DNA of 32,377 nucleotides, from assembly GCA_016931935.1 (NCBI GenBank), contig JAFGDW010000198.1, forward strand, positions 1-32,377, in the 5' to 3' direction. Source of the DNA: Candidatus Zhuqueibacterota bacterium (lineage in GTDB: Bacteria > Zhuqueibacterota > Zhuqueibacteria > Thermofontimicrobiales > Thiofontviventaceae). This document shows, piece by piece, positions 16,828 to 24,024 of this stretch. The notes beneath the pieces are model-generated. The model did not search any database. It had not been told where the DNA came from and saw nothing but the letters and a program-made list of their open reading frames with translations. Positions within the stretch are counted from its first letter, which is position 1; each line of letters starts with the position of its first letter. Both the position numbers and the translations under genes were made by a program.

Positions 16828-18003
16828 TTAACGCCCGATCTTTATGACTAAAGGTTTATCCATCTTTATCACAAATTCTTTAATATACGCGATCCAGCTA
16901 TCATCATCAACAAAGAAGCCGTTTCCAGTCCAGCCAGCGCCAACATAGTAAATAAATGGTTGATTGAGTGTCGCCGTACCGATGATGAGATGGTGCTGTT
17001 TGTCCTCGCGAAATTCTTTAAATTTTTTGGGGGACATCATAGCGACGGTTCCTAATTCTCCATTATCAGGGACATCATTAACTTCTCCCCAGAGACTAAT
17101 CCAGGCATTATCCCAATTCGATTGATACGTCGTCCCTGTACGTTTCACCAATCCAACGGCGACCTCCAGCGAATCATTGCTGCCTTCTGCGGAAAAAACA
17201 GATTCAATTTTATTTAAATTGCTTCCTACATCCAACGTAATACGCTTGACTTCTGTAATTGAATTATCTCCCACACTTACAGGTGCATATGTCAGTTCAC
17301 AGCTCACACGTAACGGACCATTGGCAATTAGTTTCGCCTTCTTAAAAACATCCGGCTGTATCAACGTCACGTTATCGAAAATGGCAGATCCCCCGCAACC
17401 AAGCGATGTGCCAACCGAGAAAAAATCAGCGCCTTCCCCGTGATCTTCGTGATACGATTGGCGTCCCTGATCTTCGGGTTTTTCATCCAGTGCATACCAC
17501 TTATCTATAATAAGCTGTGGAACACGTTTGCACCAAACATCAATTCCATTATTCACATCAGCGGCTAAAGGGGGGCCATAGACGCGAAATGCAATGCGAT
17601 CATTTTCCCAAGCATAATCTTCACGTGGCATTTTAATAGCGCCATATACAAATGCCGTATCCTGAGAAGGTAATTTGTATTCATTACGAATCACATATCT
17701 GCTGGTATCCCCGGCGCGGACATCTGCCATGAAGAGAAATTGATCGGGTACACCATCGAGATTCTTATCGAATATTTGTGAAACTAATGGCGTTTCTTCG
17801 CCTTCTCGGAACACCATAACATTTTCAGCTCTGAGTCCCGTGACAGTTTTTGTAAGTTCCTGCCAATTTAATTCAACAACTTCCCCCATTCGGTTTAAAT
17901 TGCTGGGATTAATAATTGTCACTACCGCTGATGGCTTTGTTGCACATTGAACGAATAGCCAGAGAACAGCGACACATAACCATGCCTTCTTCCTTTTTAC
18001 CAT
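16828..18003 (-). CDS. DUF4861 family exported (lipo)protein
   Basis: The product is 391 aa. The N-terminus KRKKAWLCVAVLWLFVQC is a signal peptide ending in a possible, non-canonical lipobox Cys at residue 20. The mature part is beta-rich with DUF4861-like elements, including NLDGVPDQFLFMADV, AWENDRIAFRVYGPPL, GIDVWCKR and YHEDHGEGADFFSVGTSLGCGG. From memory, this family sits in polysaccharide-utilisation loci beside pectin- or ulvan-type uronyl hydrolases, and its activity is not well established. Its own promoter (18141-18169) and terminator make it monocistronic, but its position upstream of uronate genes fits a role in uronate-containing glycan breakdown. The start follows AGGAGGGAG. Confidence 0.8.
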   Translation of the reverse strand: MVKRKKAWLCVAVLWLFVQCATKPSAVVTIINPSNLNRMGEVVELNWQELTKTVTGLRAENVMVFREGEETPLVSQIFDKNLDGVPDQFLFMADVRAGDTSRYVIRNEYKLPSQDTAFVYGAIKMPREDYAWENDRIAFRVYGPPLAADVNNGIDVWCKRVPQLIIDKWYALDEKPEDQGRQSYHEDHGEGADFFSVGTSLGCGGSAIFDNVTLIQPDVFKKAKLIANGPLRVSCELTYAPVSVGDNSITEVKRITLDVGSNLNKIESVFSAEGSNDSLEVAVGLVKRTGTTYQSNWDNAWISLWGEVNDVPDNGELGTVAMMSPKKFKEFREDKQHHLIIGTATLNQPFIYYVGAGWTGNGFFVDDDSWIAYIKEFVIKMDKPLVIKIGR

Positions 18004-18439
18004 GACATCTCCCTCCTAACGTTACAAACTATGTAATGTAAAATTATACTGTACTCAGATTCGGGTGAAATGATATGTGTGCAAATATTAATTTAGTAAG
18101 GCGTGAAAAAAGCGACGTTTACGATCATTCACCCATGTTCAATATACCGTGTTTTAATGGAAAAGTCAAGATAAATCTTGGGGAATTAAAAAGATGAGGT
18201 ATCTTTTTAAGCAGTTTGAAAAAGAAAAACTCAAATCAACTGCATGAGTTGCATCAATAATTTGATGATGGCGTTTGATATAATTAGACAGGTTGATCAG
18301 AAAATTACTGAAGTTTTATTTCAGGTGGAGTCTATTCAAAACAATTTTAAATTCTCGTGATTAATAGAGCTATTATGGCCGGAAGCAGTTGCCGAACGAT
18401 TCTCATCTTTCGCTTGGTCTCGTTGTTATTCGATCCAAA
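18004..18439. other. Intergenic stretch between the DUF4861 and DUF6901-like genes
   Basis: The left third is the DUF4861 leader and promoter. The remainder (about 18180-18439) is AT-rich and holds no gene or clear terminator; only a short stem (CAACT...AGTTG near 18238-18252) was noticed. Confidence 0.4.
18141..18169 (-). promoter_or_regulatory. Sigma-70-type promoter of the DUF4861 gene
   Basis: Minus strand: TTGACT (18164-18169), 17-bp spacer, TATATT (18141-18146). Transcription should start near 18134, giving a leader of about 130 nt. Confidence 0.65.
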
Positions 18440-19201
18440 TTACATCATAGCACTCACAGCTTTTTGTGGGCCGGATAAAGGAGCATTGTTAGCATGGAAC
18501 AGATATTCCATATCTTTTAATTGTTCTTCAATCGAACAAGGCAATTCCTTGGCAAAGGCATCTAATGTAATAATAGCATTGGCAAACGCATCGGTTTTGG
18601 TAACGCTGCGTAAACGATGAGCCATCCCGACATTCACTTCCTGAACTTCAAGATAAAATTCTTTTAAGCCACTCAGGTCCAAATCCGCAGTTTTTCCTTG
18701 TTTGCGTGCGAAATACTGTCCCACGAGATAGACGCTTACTGAGCGAAACACCGTTTCCTCGATTGAAGCAAATGGCAAATGAAAACGAACCATCGGTTTC
18801 AGCCTATTCATAATCGGGCAACCGCTGGACACCATAATAATTCCTAACATGGAACCCAGGCTTTGCTGAATCGAGGTTTTTTTAAGATATGTTCGTTCCT
18901 CGGTCGAGATAATAACTTTTGCAATATTATAGGAATACAGCGTATTAAAATGATCAAAGAAATCCACAAGGTTTAGAGCAATCGGACAATACTTCTGTTG
19001 TACGCGCAATAACGGACAATTGGCGCACTGACAATATTCCAGCTCTGCCCAATAAGGACGACGGCTTGATTTACCAATAGCAACGTAACTTAATTCATGT
19101 GCATCCAGCCGAATCGAGAAATTTTGATGTGAACCGTTTTCGAAAAAAAACGTGTAGTCGAATGTTAAACAGTTTTCCTGTGTATCCATTAAAACATCCA
19201 T
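18440..19201 (-). CDS. DUF6901-like protein of unknown function (253 aa)
   Basis: The N-terminal 70 residues look beta-rich. A Cys group follows at about 57-72 (CQCANCPLL then KYCPIA), possibly a metal site. The conserved-looking core reads SSGCPIMNRLKPMVRFHLPF and then EETVFRSVSVYLVGQYF. The C-terminal third is helical. This matches my memory of the DUF6901 family, which I cannot confirm here. There is no signal peptide or membrane span. The ATG follows GGAAGGGGG at good spacing. It has its own sigma-70 promoter and is divergent from the small heat-shock operon, which raises a possible link to stress, but nothing in the sequence proves it. Confidence 0.65.
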   Translation of the reverse strand: MDVLMDTQENCLTFDYTFFFENGSHQNFSIRLDAHELSYVAIGKSSRRPYWAELEYCQCANCPLLRVQQKYCPIALNLVDFFDHFNTLYSYNIAKVIISTEERTYLKKTSIQQSLGSMLGIIMVSSGCPIMNRLKPMVRFHLPFASIEETVFRSVSVYLVGQYFARKQGKTADLDLSGLKEFYLEVQEVNVGMAHRLRSVTKTDAFANAIITLDAFAKELPCSIEEQLKDMEYLFHANNAPLSGPQKAVSAMM

Positions 19202-19285
19202 GATTACCCCCTTCCAAGACGTAATACCAGCAAAGATGTTATAGTACTTCCGAAGTATATCTATGTTGATCCAGATGATAAGTGC

Positions 19286-19314
19286 ATAATATCAAGAAAT
19301 ATTAATAATGTCAA
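19286..19314 (-). promoter_or_regulatory. Sigma-70-type promoter of the DUF6901-like gene
   Basis: Minus strand: TTGACA (19309-19314), 17-bp spacer, TATTAT (19286-19291). It matches consensus closely and lies about 85 nt ahead of the start codon. Confidence 0.7.
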
Positions 19315-19490
19315 CCCATTTTTTAGTTTTGTCAATATTTTAAAATTGCTGTTATTACTATTTCGTTATTAACTTTAGAATTACAGTTATTCAACATAAT
19401 TAACTTGTCATTTTGTAAAATGGTTATTCATTTATTATGCATCAGTAAATATTTTCTAAAATTTTTTATAATCAATAAGTGCCTTTCATT

Positions 19491-19520
19491 TTGACAGTAT
19501 CTTTCTGTCAATTTTATATT
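19491..19520 (+). promoter_or_regulatory. Perfect dyad TTGACAG-N7-CTGTCAA overlapping a possible sigma-70 promoter
   Basis: A 7+7 bp perfect inverted repeat (19491-19497 and 19505-19511) lies about 200 bp upstream of the sigma-54 promoter, a usual distance for an enhancer-binding protein. The same bases also form TTGACA-N18-TATATT (19491-19520). The site could therefore be an enhancer, or a promoter with an operator in its spacer. A further CTGTCA is at 19556-19561. Confidence 0.45.
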
Positions 19521-19697
19521 CAAAAAATGACATTTTGACTTTAAAATCTTTCATGCTGTCAGAGTCTCAATTCAGAATAAAAAGTCAAGATCAGGATTCA
19601 ATTTATACACAAAATACATCAGCTCTAATTTATTTAATTTTTTGTAGTTAATCGATCTTAATATTTATTCCGAATTTTCTTATTTTTCATTTGGAAA

Positions 19698-19713
19698 TGG
19701 CACGTGACTTGCA
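19698..19713 (+). promoter_or_regulatory. Sigma-54 (RpoN) promoter of the small heat-shock operon
   Basis: TGGCACG-TGAC-TTGCA has the -24 GG and -12 GC exactly 10 bp apart and agrees with the TGGCACG-N4-TTGCW consensus at every defined base. Transcription should start near 19724, about 60 nt before the first hsp20 ATG. Confidence 0.8.
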
Positions 19714-19785
19714 ATATTCCGAAATGAAATTCAAAGTTTGAAGCAAATTTCTTTATTATGAATTAATTAATAGGAGGTGTTCGTT

Positions 19786-20220
19786 ATGTATTGGAGAAAC
19801 CTGATAAACGCAACTGATCCGTGGCAGGAAATGACACGACTGCAACGGGACATGAACCGCTTGTTTGATGATTTTGGAACCAGTACCCGGCGCACGTTTC
19901 CCGCAGTTAACATCTGGTCAAACGATGAAGCTGTAATGATTACAGCCGAATTACCTGGACTTGATTCCAATGACATTCATCTGTCGGTACTCGATCAAAA
20001 TGTGGTAATTGAAGGTAATCGTCGACAAGCGGAGCTAAAGGAAGGCGAACGCTATCATCGCCAGGAACGCGGTATTGGTGAATTCAAACGTACGATTCAA
20101 TTGCCATTCCCGGTGAACACCGAAAATGTTAACGCACGGGTCAGTAATGGCATCTTGATTGTTACACTGCATCGGGCAGAGCAAGACAAACCGCGAAAAA
20201 TTGAAATCAAAGCGAGTTAA
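19786..20220 (+). CDS. hsp20: Small heat-shock protein, Hsp20/alpha-crystallin family (first copy)
   Basis: The product is 144 aa. The N-terminal arm carries DPWQEMTRLQRDMNRLFDDF, a typical start. The alpha-crystallin domain spans about 42-137, with ITAELPGLDSNDIHL, the 'RRQAELKEGERYHRQERGIGEFKRTIQLP' type segment and the A-R-V-S-N-G-I-L motif. It ends in a C-terminal I-x-I (IEI). It is a cytoplasmic ATP-independent holdase that forms oligomers. The start is ATG at 19786, 7 nt after AGGAGGT; the in-frame GTG at 19777 overlaps that site. It is the first gene of the sigma-54 operon, 18 nt before the second copy. Confidence 0.95.
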   Translation: MYWRNLINATDPWQEMTRLQRDMNRLFDDFGTSTRRTFPAVNIWSNDEAVMITAELPGLDSNDIHLSVLDQNVVIEGNRRQAELKEGERYHRQERGIGEFKRTIQLPFPVNTENVNARVSNGILIVTLHRAEQDKPRKIEIKAS

Positions 20221-20238
20221 TAAAGGGAGGTGATTATC

Positions 20239-20643
20239 ATGGCAACGAATGAAAAAACAATCCAAAAGAAGGAAACCGAAAATATTCAAAAAACCGAACG
20301 TACTCGTTCAGGACGCGTATTTACACCGGCTACTGATATAATTGAAACAAATAATGATATTGTACTCCTTGCTGATATGCCAGGACTAACAAAAGAAAAC
20401 ATTGACGTGAAACTGGAAAATAATCAATTGACCATTCAAGGTTATGTCAATCCTGAGATTCCCAAAGAGTATTTACTAAGTTATTCCGAATACGATGTGG
20501 GTGATTATTATCGGGCATTTACATTGAGCGATACAATCGACCAAGGTAAAATTGAAGCTGAATATAAGAATGGACTACTACTTCTGCGCCTACCGAAGGC
20601 AGAAAAGGCCAAATCACGTCAGATTGCTGTAAATGTTGATTAA
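20239..20643 (+). CDS. hsp20: Small heat-shock protein, Hsp20 family (second, divergent copy)
   Basis: The product is 134 aa. A short Lys/Glu/Thr-rich N-terminal arm (about 1-28) lacks the usual hydrophobic 'LFDDF' helix. It is followed by an alpha-crystallin domain with TNNDIVLLADMPGLTKENID and the G-L-L motif (EYKNGLLLLRLPK), and a C-terminal IAV in the I-x-I/V position. The reduced N-terminal arm may make it a partner subunit for its neighbours in mixed oligomers; this is inference. The start is ATG at 20239, preceded by GGGAGG; the upstream GTG lies within that site. It is the middle gene of the operon. Confidence 0.93.
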   Translation: MATNEKTIQKKETENIQKTERTRSGRVFTPATDIIETNNDIVLLADMPGLTKENIDVKLENNQLTIQGYVNPEIPKEYLLSYSEYDVGDYYRAFTLSDTIDQGKIEAEYKNGLLLLRLPKAEKAKSRQIAVNVD

Positions 20644-20700
20644 AGTAATTACTACCTTTAGAATTATTAACCATTAATGAATTGAGAGGAGGGATACTCT

Positions 20701-21198
20701 ATGGCCATTAAAGATCTGATCCCATCATGGAAAAAACATGATGTGCCTGTGCAAAGGGTCGGTTTGGAAAATCCCTTCCAGGCAATTCAGCGGGAAATGA
20801 ATCGTTTGTTTGATAATTTTTTCAACGACACCCGAATGTCACCATTTCGGAGTAATGAAATTGGTACATTTCCACAAATCAATATCCGGGAAGATGACAA
20901 AACTATAACTGTTGAAGCCGAAGTACCTGGTATGGATGAAAAAGATATCCATATTTCTCTTTCGAATAATGTATTAAGCTTGCATGGAGAAAAGAAGCAG
21001 GTGAAAGAAGACCGAAAAGGACAATATTATCACATGGAACGTTCTTACGGTTCATTTCAACGCGCAATACCGTTACAATGTGAAGTGGATGACACGAAGG
21101 TGGAAGCGTCTTTCAAAAAAGGTGTTCTCAAAGTTGTATTGCCGAAAACGCCTGAAGCTCAGCGCAAAACCAAACGAATTCCGATTACGGTATCATAA
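20701..21198 (+). CDS. hsp20: Small heat-shock protein, Hsp20 family (third copy)
   Basis: The product is 165 aa. Its longer N-terminal arm contains NPFQAIQREMNRLFDNFF. The alpha-crystallin domain (about 55-150) shows ITVEAEVPGMDEKDIHI, YHMERSYGSFQRAIPL and the A-S-F-K-K-G-V-L motif, with IPI as the C-terminal I-x-I. It is most like the classical bacterial class A form. GAGGAGGG precedes the ATG. It is the last gene before the terminator at 21214-21248, 57 nt after the second copy. Confidence 0.95.
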   Translation: MAIKDLIPSWKKHDVPVQRVGLENPFQAIQREMNRLFDNFFNDTRMSPFRSNEIGTFPQINIREDDKTITVEAEVPGMDEKDIHISLSNNVLSLHGEKKQVKEDRKGQYYHMERSYGSFQRAIPLQCEVDDTKVEASFKKGVLKVVLPKTPEAQRKTKRIPITVS

Positions 21199-21213
21199 TA
21201 AACATGTTTTTGG

Positions 21214-21248
21214 ACACATGCCCTGTTAATCGCAGGGCATGTGTTTTT
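21214..21248 (+). terminator. Rho-independent terminator of the small heat-shock operon
   Basis: A 12-bp perfect stem (ACACATGCCCTG 21214-21225 with CAGGGCATGTGT 21233-21244), 7-nt loop, then a six-T run. It ends the operon 15 nt past the third copy, so the J-protein gene downstream needs its own promoter; none of clear consensus was found in 21249-21493. Confidence 0.92.
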
Positions 21249-21493
21249 TGGTGAAGGTAAAATTGTCTGCTGCTTAAGTCTTCATGCAGACAGCCTTTGG
21301 CAGATTAATGCACTCGTTTTATAATTATTTTGCCGTGAAATTATTCTGCCTAAAGTTTATTTTTTTCTGAAATTGGACAAAGTAATCGTTCATGATATTA
21401 TTTCAAATGAATAGAACAAGTACCTTATCTAATTTGGAATCTTTATGACTTTTTTGACTCTGCAAAATAGTATATTAACCTGTGGAGGCTGTT

Positions 21494-22189
21494 ATGGCAA
21501 AAAATTATTACTTTATTTTAGGCATAAATAGTGATGCTTCTATCGAACAAATAAAAACAGCCTACCGCCAGCGTGTAATGGAATATCATCCGGATCATTA
21601 CGGAGAGAATTGTACTCCGTTTCTTGCTGTGCAGGAGGCTTATGCAACATTGAGTGATCCGCAGCGACGACAGAATTATGATCGTTCAATCAGGCGAAAA
21701 TCATCGTCTCCAATTACTGAAATAAACACACGTCGTCATGACGTCGAACCATTAATCCCTGAACAACAACCAATCCATATGCAGGATGTTTCCCTGACTC
21801 GTTCGTTTGATACATACTTCCCATCGTTTGATGAAATGTTTGATCGGTTATGGAATAACTTCTCCGGGAGATCGGAACCAAAATCGAACCAATTAAAAAG
21901 CTTGACGGTTGAAATCCCAATTTCTCCATATCAGGCTGCTCGTGGTGGTATGTTCAGGATATTGGTGCCCTTACAGCGGACATGCACAACGTGTCACGGT
22001 CGTGGCGGAGTTGGTGCATACAGTTGTTGGCTCTGTGCTGGTGAAGGTTTTATAAACCAGGAATTTCCGGTATCTGTCTCTGTGCCTGCAGGAATTAATG
22101 ATCGGTCTGTGATTCAAATTCATCTGGATCGTTACGGAATTCACAATTTCTATTTGACTATTGTTTTTCAAATTTCAGATCAGTTATAA
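21494..22189 (+). CDS. J-domain co-chaperone with a half-size zinc finger
   Basis: The product is 231 aa. The J domain (1-65) has HPD at residues 32-34, which stimulates the DnaK ATPase. A linker (about 66-130) contains SFDEMFDRLW but no Gly/Phe-rich run. Then comes a DnaJ_C-like beta segment (about 134-160). Only two CxxCxGxG motifs follow (Cys164/167 and Cys178/181) instead of four, and then part of the substrate-binding domain (SVSVPAGINDRSVIQI). It lacks the second substrate-binding lobe and dimerisation domain. It is probably a specialised partner of DnaK working with the small heat-shock proteins just upstream. The start is ATG at 21494 after GGAGG; the GTG at 21482 precedes that site. 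Confidence 0.88.
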   Translation: MAKNYYFILGINSDASIEQIKTAYRQRVMEYHPDHYGENCTPFLAVQEAYATLSDPQRRQNYDRSIRRKSSSPITEINTRRHDVEPLIPEQQPIHMQDVSLTRSFDTYFPSFDEMFDRLWNNFSGRSEPKSNQLKSLTVEIPISPYQAARGGMFRILVPLQRTCTTCHGRGGVGAYSCWLCAGEGFINQEFPVSVSVPAGINDRSVIQIHLDRYGIHNFYLTIVFQISDQL

Positions 22190-22250
22190 TAATGTTGATG
22201 GATGATGTACATATAATATCCAACAAAATGAACTTCTCTAAAAAAAATTA

Positions 22251-22279
22251 TTGACATTCAGATATTAATTATGTATATT
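22251..22279 (+). promoter_or_regulatory. Sigma-70 promoter of the trp operon
   Basis: TTGACA (22251-22256), 17-bp spacer, TATATT (22274-22279), with TG directly before the -10. The start is predicted near 22286, about 24 nt ahead of the leader-peptide ATG. No obvious operator dyad overlaps it. Confidence 0.85.
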
Positions 22280-22309
22280 GCGTCAAGTTTGTAACTGAAA
22301 AGGAAAATC

Positions 22310-22378
22310 ATGTTAAACAAAAATGCACATATTATTTTGAATAACTGTTGGTGGTGGTGCTGGCGTAACTTTGCGTAG
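22310..22378 (+). CDS. trpL: trp leader peptide (22 aa, four Trp codons)
   Basis: ATG follows AAAAGGA at good spacing; TAG is at 22376-22378. Residues 14-18 are WWWCW, so four of the last nine codons are Trp (22349-22357 and 22361-22363). The peptide has no function of its own. Ribosome stalling on these codons when charged Trp-tRNA is scarce would set the fold of the leader RNA downstream. The Trp-codon run itself forms segment 1 of the attenuator, pairing with segment 2 at 22383-22389. Two Cys codons flank the run, which may add slight sensitivity to cysteine supply. Confidence 0.93.
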   Translation: MLNKNAHIILNNCWWWCWRNFA

Positions 22379-22421
22379 CATTCACTACCCCATATTATAG
22401 AATTTGAAAAGGCTGTGAATG
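22350..22421 (+). promoter_or_regulatory. trp attenuator: 1:2 and 2:3 (antiterminator) pairings
   Basis: Segment 1 (GGTGGTG, 22350-22356, inside the Trp codons) pairs with segment 2 (CACTACC, 22383-22389; one G-U). Segment 2 in turn can pair as CATTCAC (22379-22385) with GTGAATG (22415-22421), which destroys the terminator stem. A ribosome stalled on Trp codons frees segment 2 to form the antiterminator. A ribosome at the TAG stop covers segment 2 and lets the terminator form. Confidence 0.85.
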
Positions 22422-22440
22422 ATACGTTCACAGCCTTTTT
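22408..22440 (+). terminator. trp attenuator terminator (T1)
   Basis: A 12-bp perfect stem (AAAGGCTGTGAA 22408-22419 with TTCACAGCCTTT 22427-22438), 7-nt loop, T-run to 22440. The left arm overlaps antiterminator segment 3, so the two folds exclude each other. Confidence 0.93.
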
Positions 22441-22452
22441 CGTTTAAAGCAC

Positions 22453-22487
22453 AAAAAGGCTGTTCCCACAAAAGGGCAGCCTTTTTT
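22453..22487 (+). terminator. Second terminator in the trp leader (T2)
   Basis: The stem is AAAAAGGCTG-tt-CCC (22453-22467) with GGG-CAGCCTTTTT (22474-22486), a 6-nt loop and a T-run to 22487. It repeats the GGCTG/CAGCC core of T1. Arms of T1 and T2 could cross-pair, giving further folds. Confidence 0.85.
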
Positions 22488-22554
22488 CGTTTGTAGTCAA
22501 CCCATAAAATAGCAGTGAGCTTTTCCATCCATATCAAAACGAAAGTAATTGCCC

Positions 22555-24024
22555 ATGAACAGCATCATATTCTCGTCAAAATGTTCGGTCCGCACTTATC
22601 AAAAAGAATTACTCGCGGACATGGAAACTCCGGTATCAAGTTATTTCAAGTTGAATAACGGGGGTCAATCCTTCCTATTAGAAAGCATGGAAGGAAATGG
22701 AAGTAATAGTCGTTATTCATTTCTGGGTTTCAAACCCATGTTAACCTTTATTCGAACAGCCGACGTCACTCGAATTGAAGACCATACGACCGGCCAAAAG
22801 ATTGAATTAACAGGTGATCCTTATGAACACATCCGCATGGTACTCAACAGCTTCTCGTTTGACCGGCAGGCGCCATTCGAATGTGGATTTCTCTGCGGTT
22901 ACATTTCCTACGATGCAATTCGTTATATTGAAGACATACCAGCGGATACAAGAGATGATTTAAATATGCCAATCATGCATTTGGTCATTCCATCGGAAGT
23001 GGTTATATTTGACAATTATTCACATACATTGAAACTGGTAGTACATGAAATCAAAAACGGTCACGTTTCCAGCAACAGTTCGCCGGATGAACGGTTGGCA
23101 TCGATGCTCGAACGTTTTTCTCAACCAATCCCCGAATTGCAAAAACTCAAACGCGACACGTCGACCGAGCCGACAGATATAAAAAATAACATCGCCAAAA
23201 AAGATTATCTCGATAGCGTTATTCGAGCAAAAGAGTACATCCGGCAGGGTGATATTTTTCAGGTGGTGTTATCTCGACGATTTGAAAAGCAAATTAACTG
23301 CAAGCCGTTTGATATTTATCGAATGTTACATTTGATCAACCCATCACCATATATGTATTTCCTGAATTTTGGGAATTTTCAGATTATCGGCTCATCCCCC
23401 GAAACGATGGTGCGCTACGATGGCGAACGCATTGTGGTGCGTCCGATTGCCGGGACACGCTGGCGCGGTAACACGCCCCAGGAGGATAAAGAAATCGCAA
23501 CTGGTTTACTTGAAGATCAGAAAGAATTGGCTGAACACATGATGCTCGTCGATCTCGGTCGTAACGACGTCGGGCGAGTTTCCCGGTACGGAACTGTGAA
23601 ACTGGATGCGCTTAAAGTTGTGGAAAATTACTCGCATGTGATGCACATTGTCTCAACCGTCAGTGGCGAACTGGATGATACGCACGACGCCGTCGATGTA
23701 TTTCGCGCCTGTTTCCCGGCAGGAACGGTGAGTGGCGCTCCAAAAGTTCGGGCAATGGAAATAATTGACGAACTGGAACAGACACGCCGCAACTATTATG
23801 CGGGCGCGATCGGTTATTTCGATTTTCAGGGACGTACCGACACCTGTATCGCCATCCGGACAATGCTCGTAAAAGATAGCATAGCTTATTGGCAGGCTGG
23901 TGGCGGTATTGTGTCCGATTCTGATCCGGAATACGAATTTCGCGAGACTGAAAACAAAGCCCGTGCATTACTAAAAGCAATTACTATAGCAGAGGAGCTG
24001 GCTCATGATTCTGATGATCGATAA
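22555..24024 (+). CDS. trpE: Anthranilate synthase component I
   Basis: It makes anthranilate from chorismate with ammonia supplied by TrpG. The product is 489 aa. The N-terminal domain carries the Trp feedback-site motif LLES at about residues 42-45. The chorismate-binding domain (about 220-485) shows FQVVLSRRF, SPSPYMYF-like NPSPYMYFLNF, RPIAGTRWRG, LVDLGRNDVGRV and GTVSGAPKVRAMEIIDELE. The start is taken as ATG at 22555; an in-frame TTG two codons earlier is possible, and the Shine-Dalgarno (GAAAG) is weak for either. The 3' end overlaps trpG by 20 nt. The gene is controlled by the attenuator directly upstream and, by family knowledge, its product by tryptophan. Confidence 0.96.
   Translation: MNSIIFSSKCSVRTYQKELLADMETPVSSYFKLNNGGQSFLLESMEGNGSNSRYSFLGFKPMLTFIRTADVTRIEDHTTGQKIELTGDPYEHIRMVLNSFSFDRQAPFECGFLCGYISYDAIRYIEDIPADTRDDLNMPIMHLVIPSEVVIFDNYSHTLKLVVHEIKNGHVSSNSSPDERLASMLERFSQPIPELQKLKRDTSTEPTDIKNNIAKKDYLDSVIRAKEYIRQGDIFQVVLSRRFEKQINCKPFDIYRMLHLINPSPYMYFLNFGNFQIIGSSPETMVRYDGERIVVRPIAGTRWRGNTPQEDKEIATGLLEDQKELAEHMMLVDLGRNDVGRVSRYGTVKLDALKVVENYSHVMHIVSTVSGELDDTHDAVDVFRACFPAGTVSGAPKVRAMEIIDELEQTRRNYYAGAIGYFDFQGRTDTCIAIRTMLVKDSIAYWQAGGGIVSDSDPEYEFRETENKARALLKAITIAEELAHDSDDR

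Noticed and set aside
19202..19785. CIRCE (HrcA) operator or sigma-32 promoter for the small heat-shock operon
   Set aside because: No TTAGCACTC-N9-GAGTGCTAA or CTTGAAA/CCCCATNT pair found; the sigma-54 promoter explains the position better.
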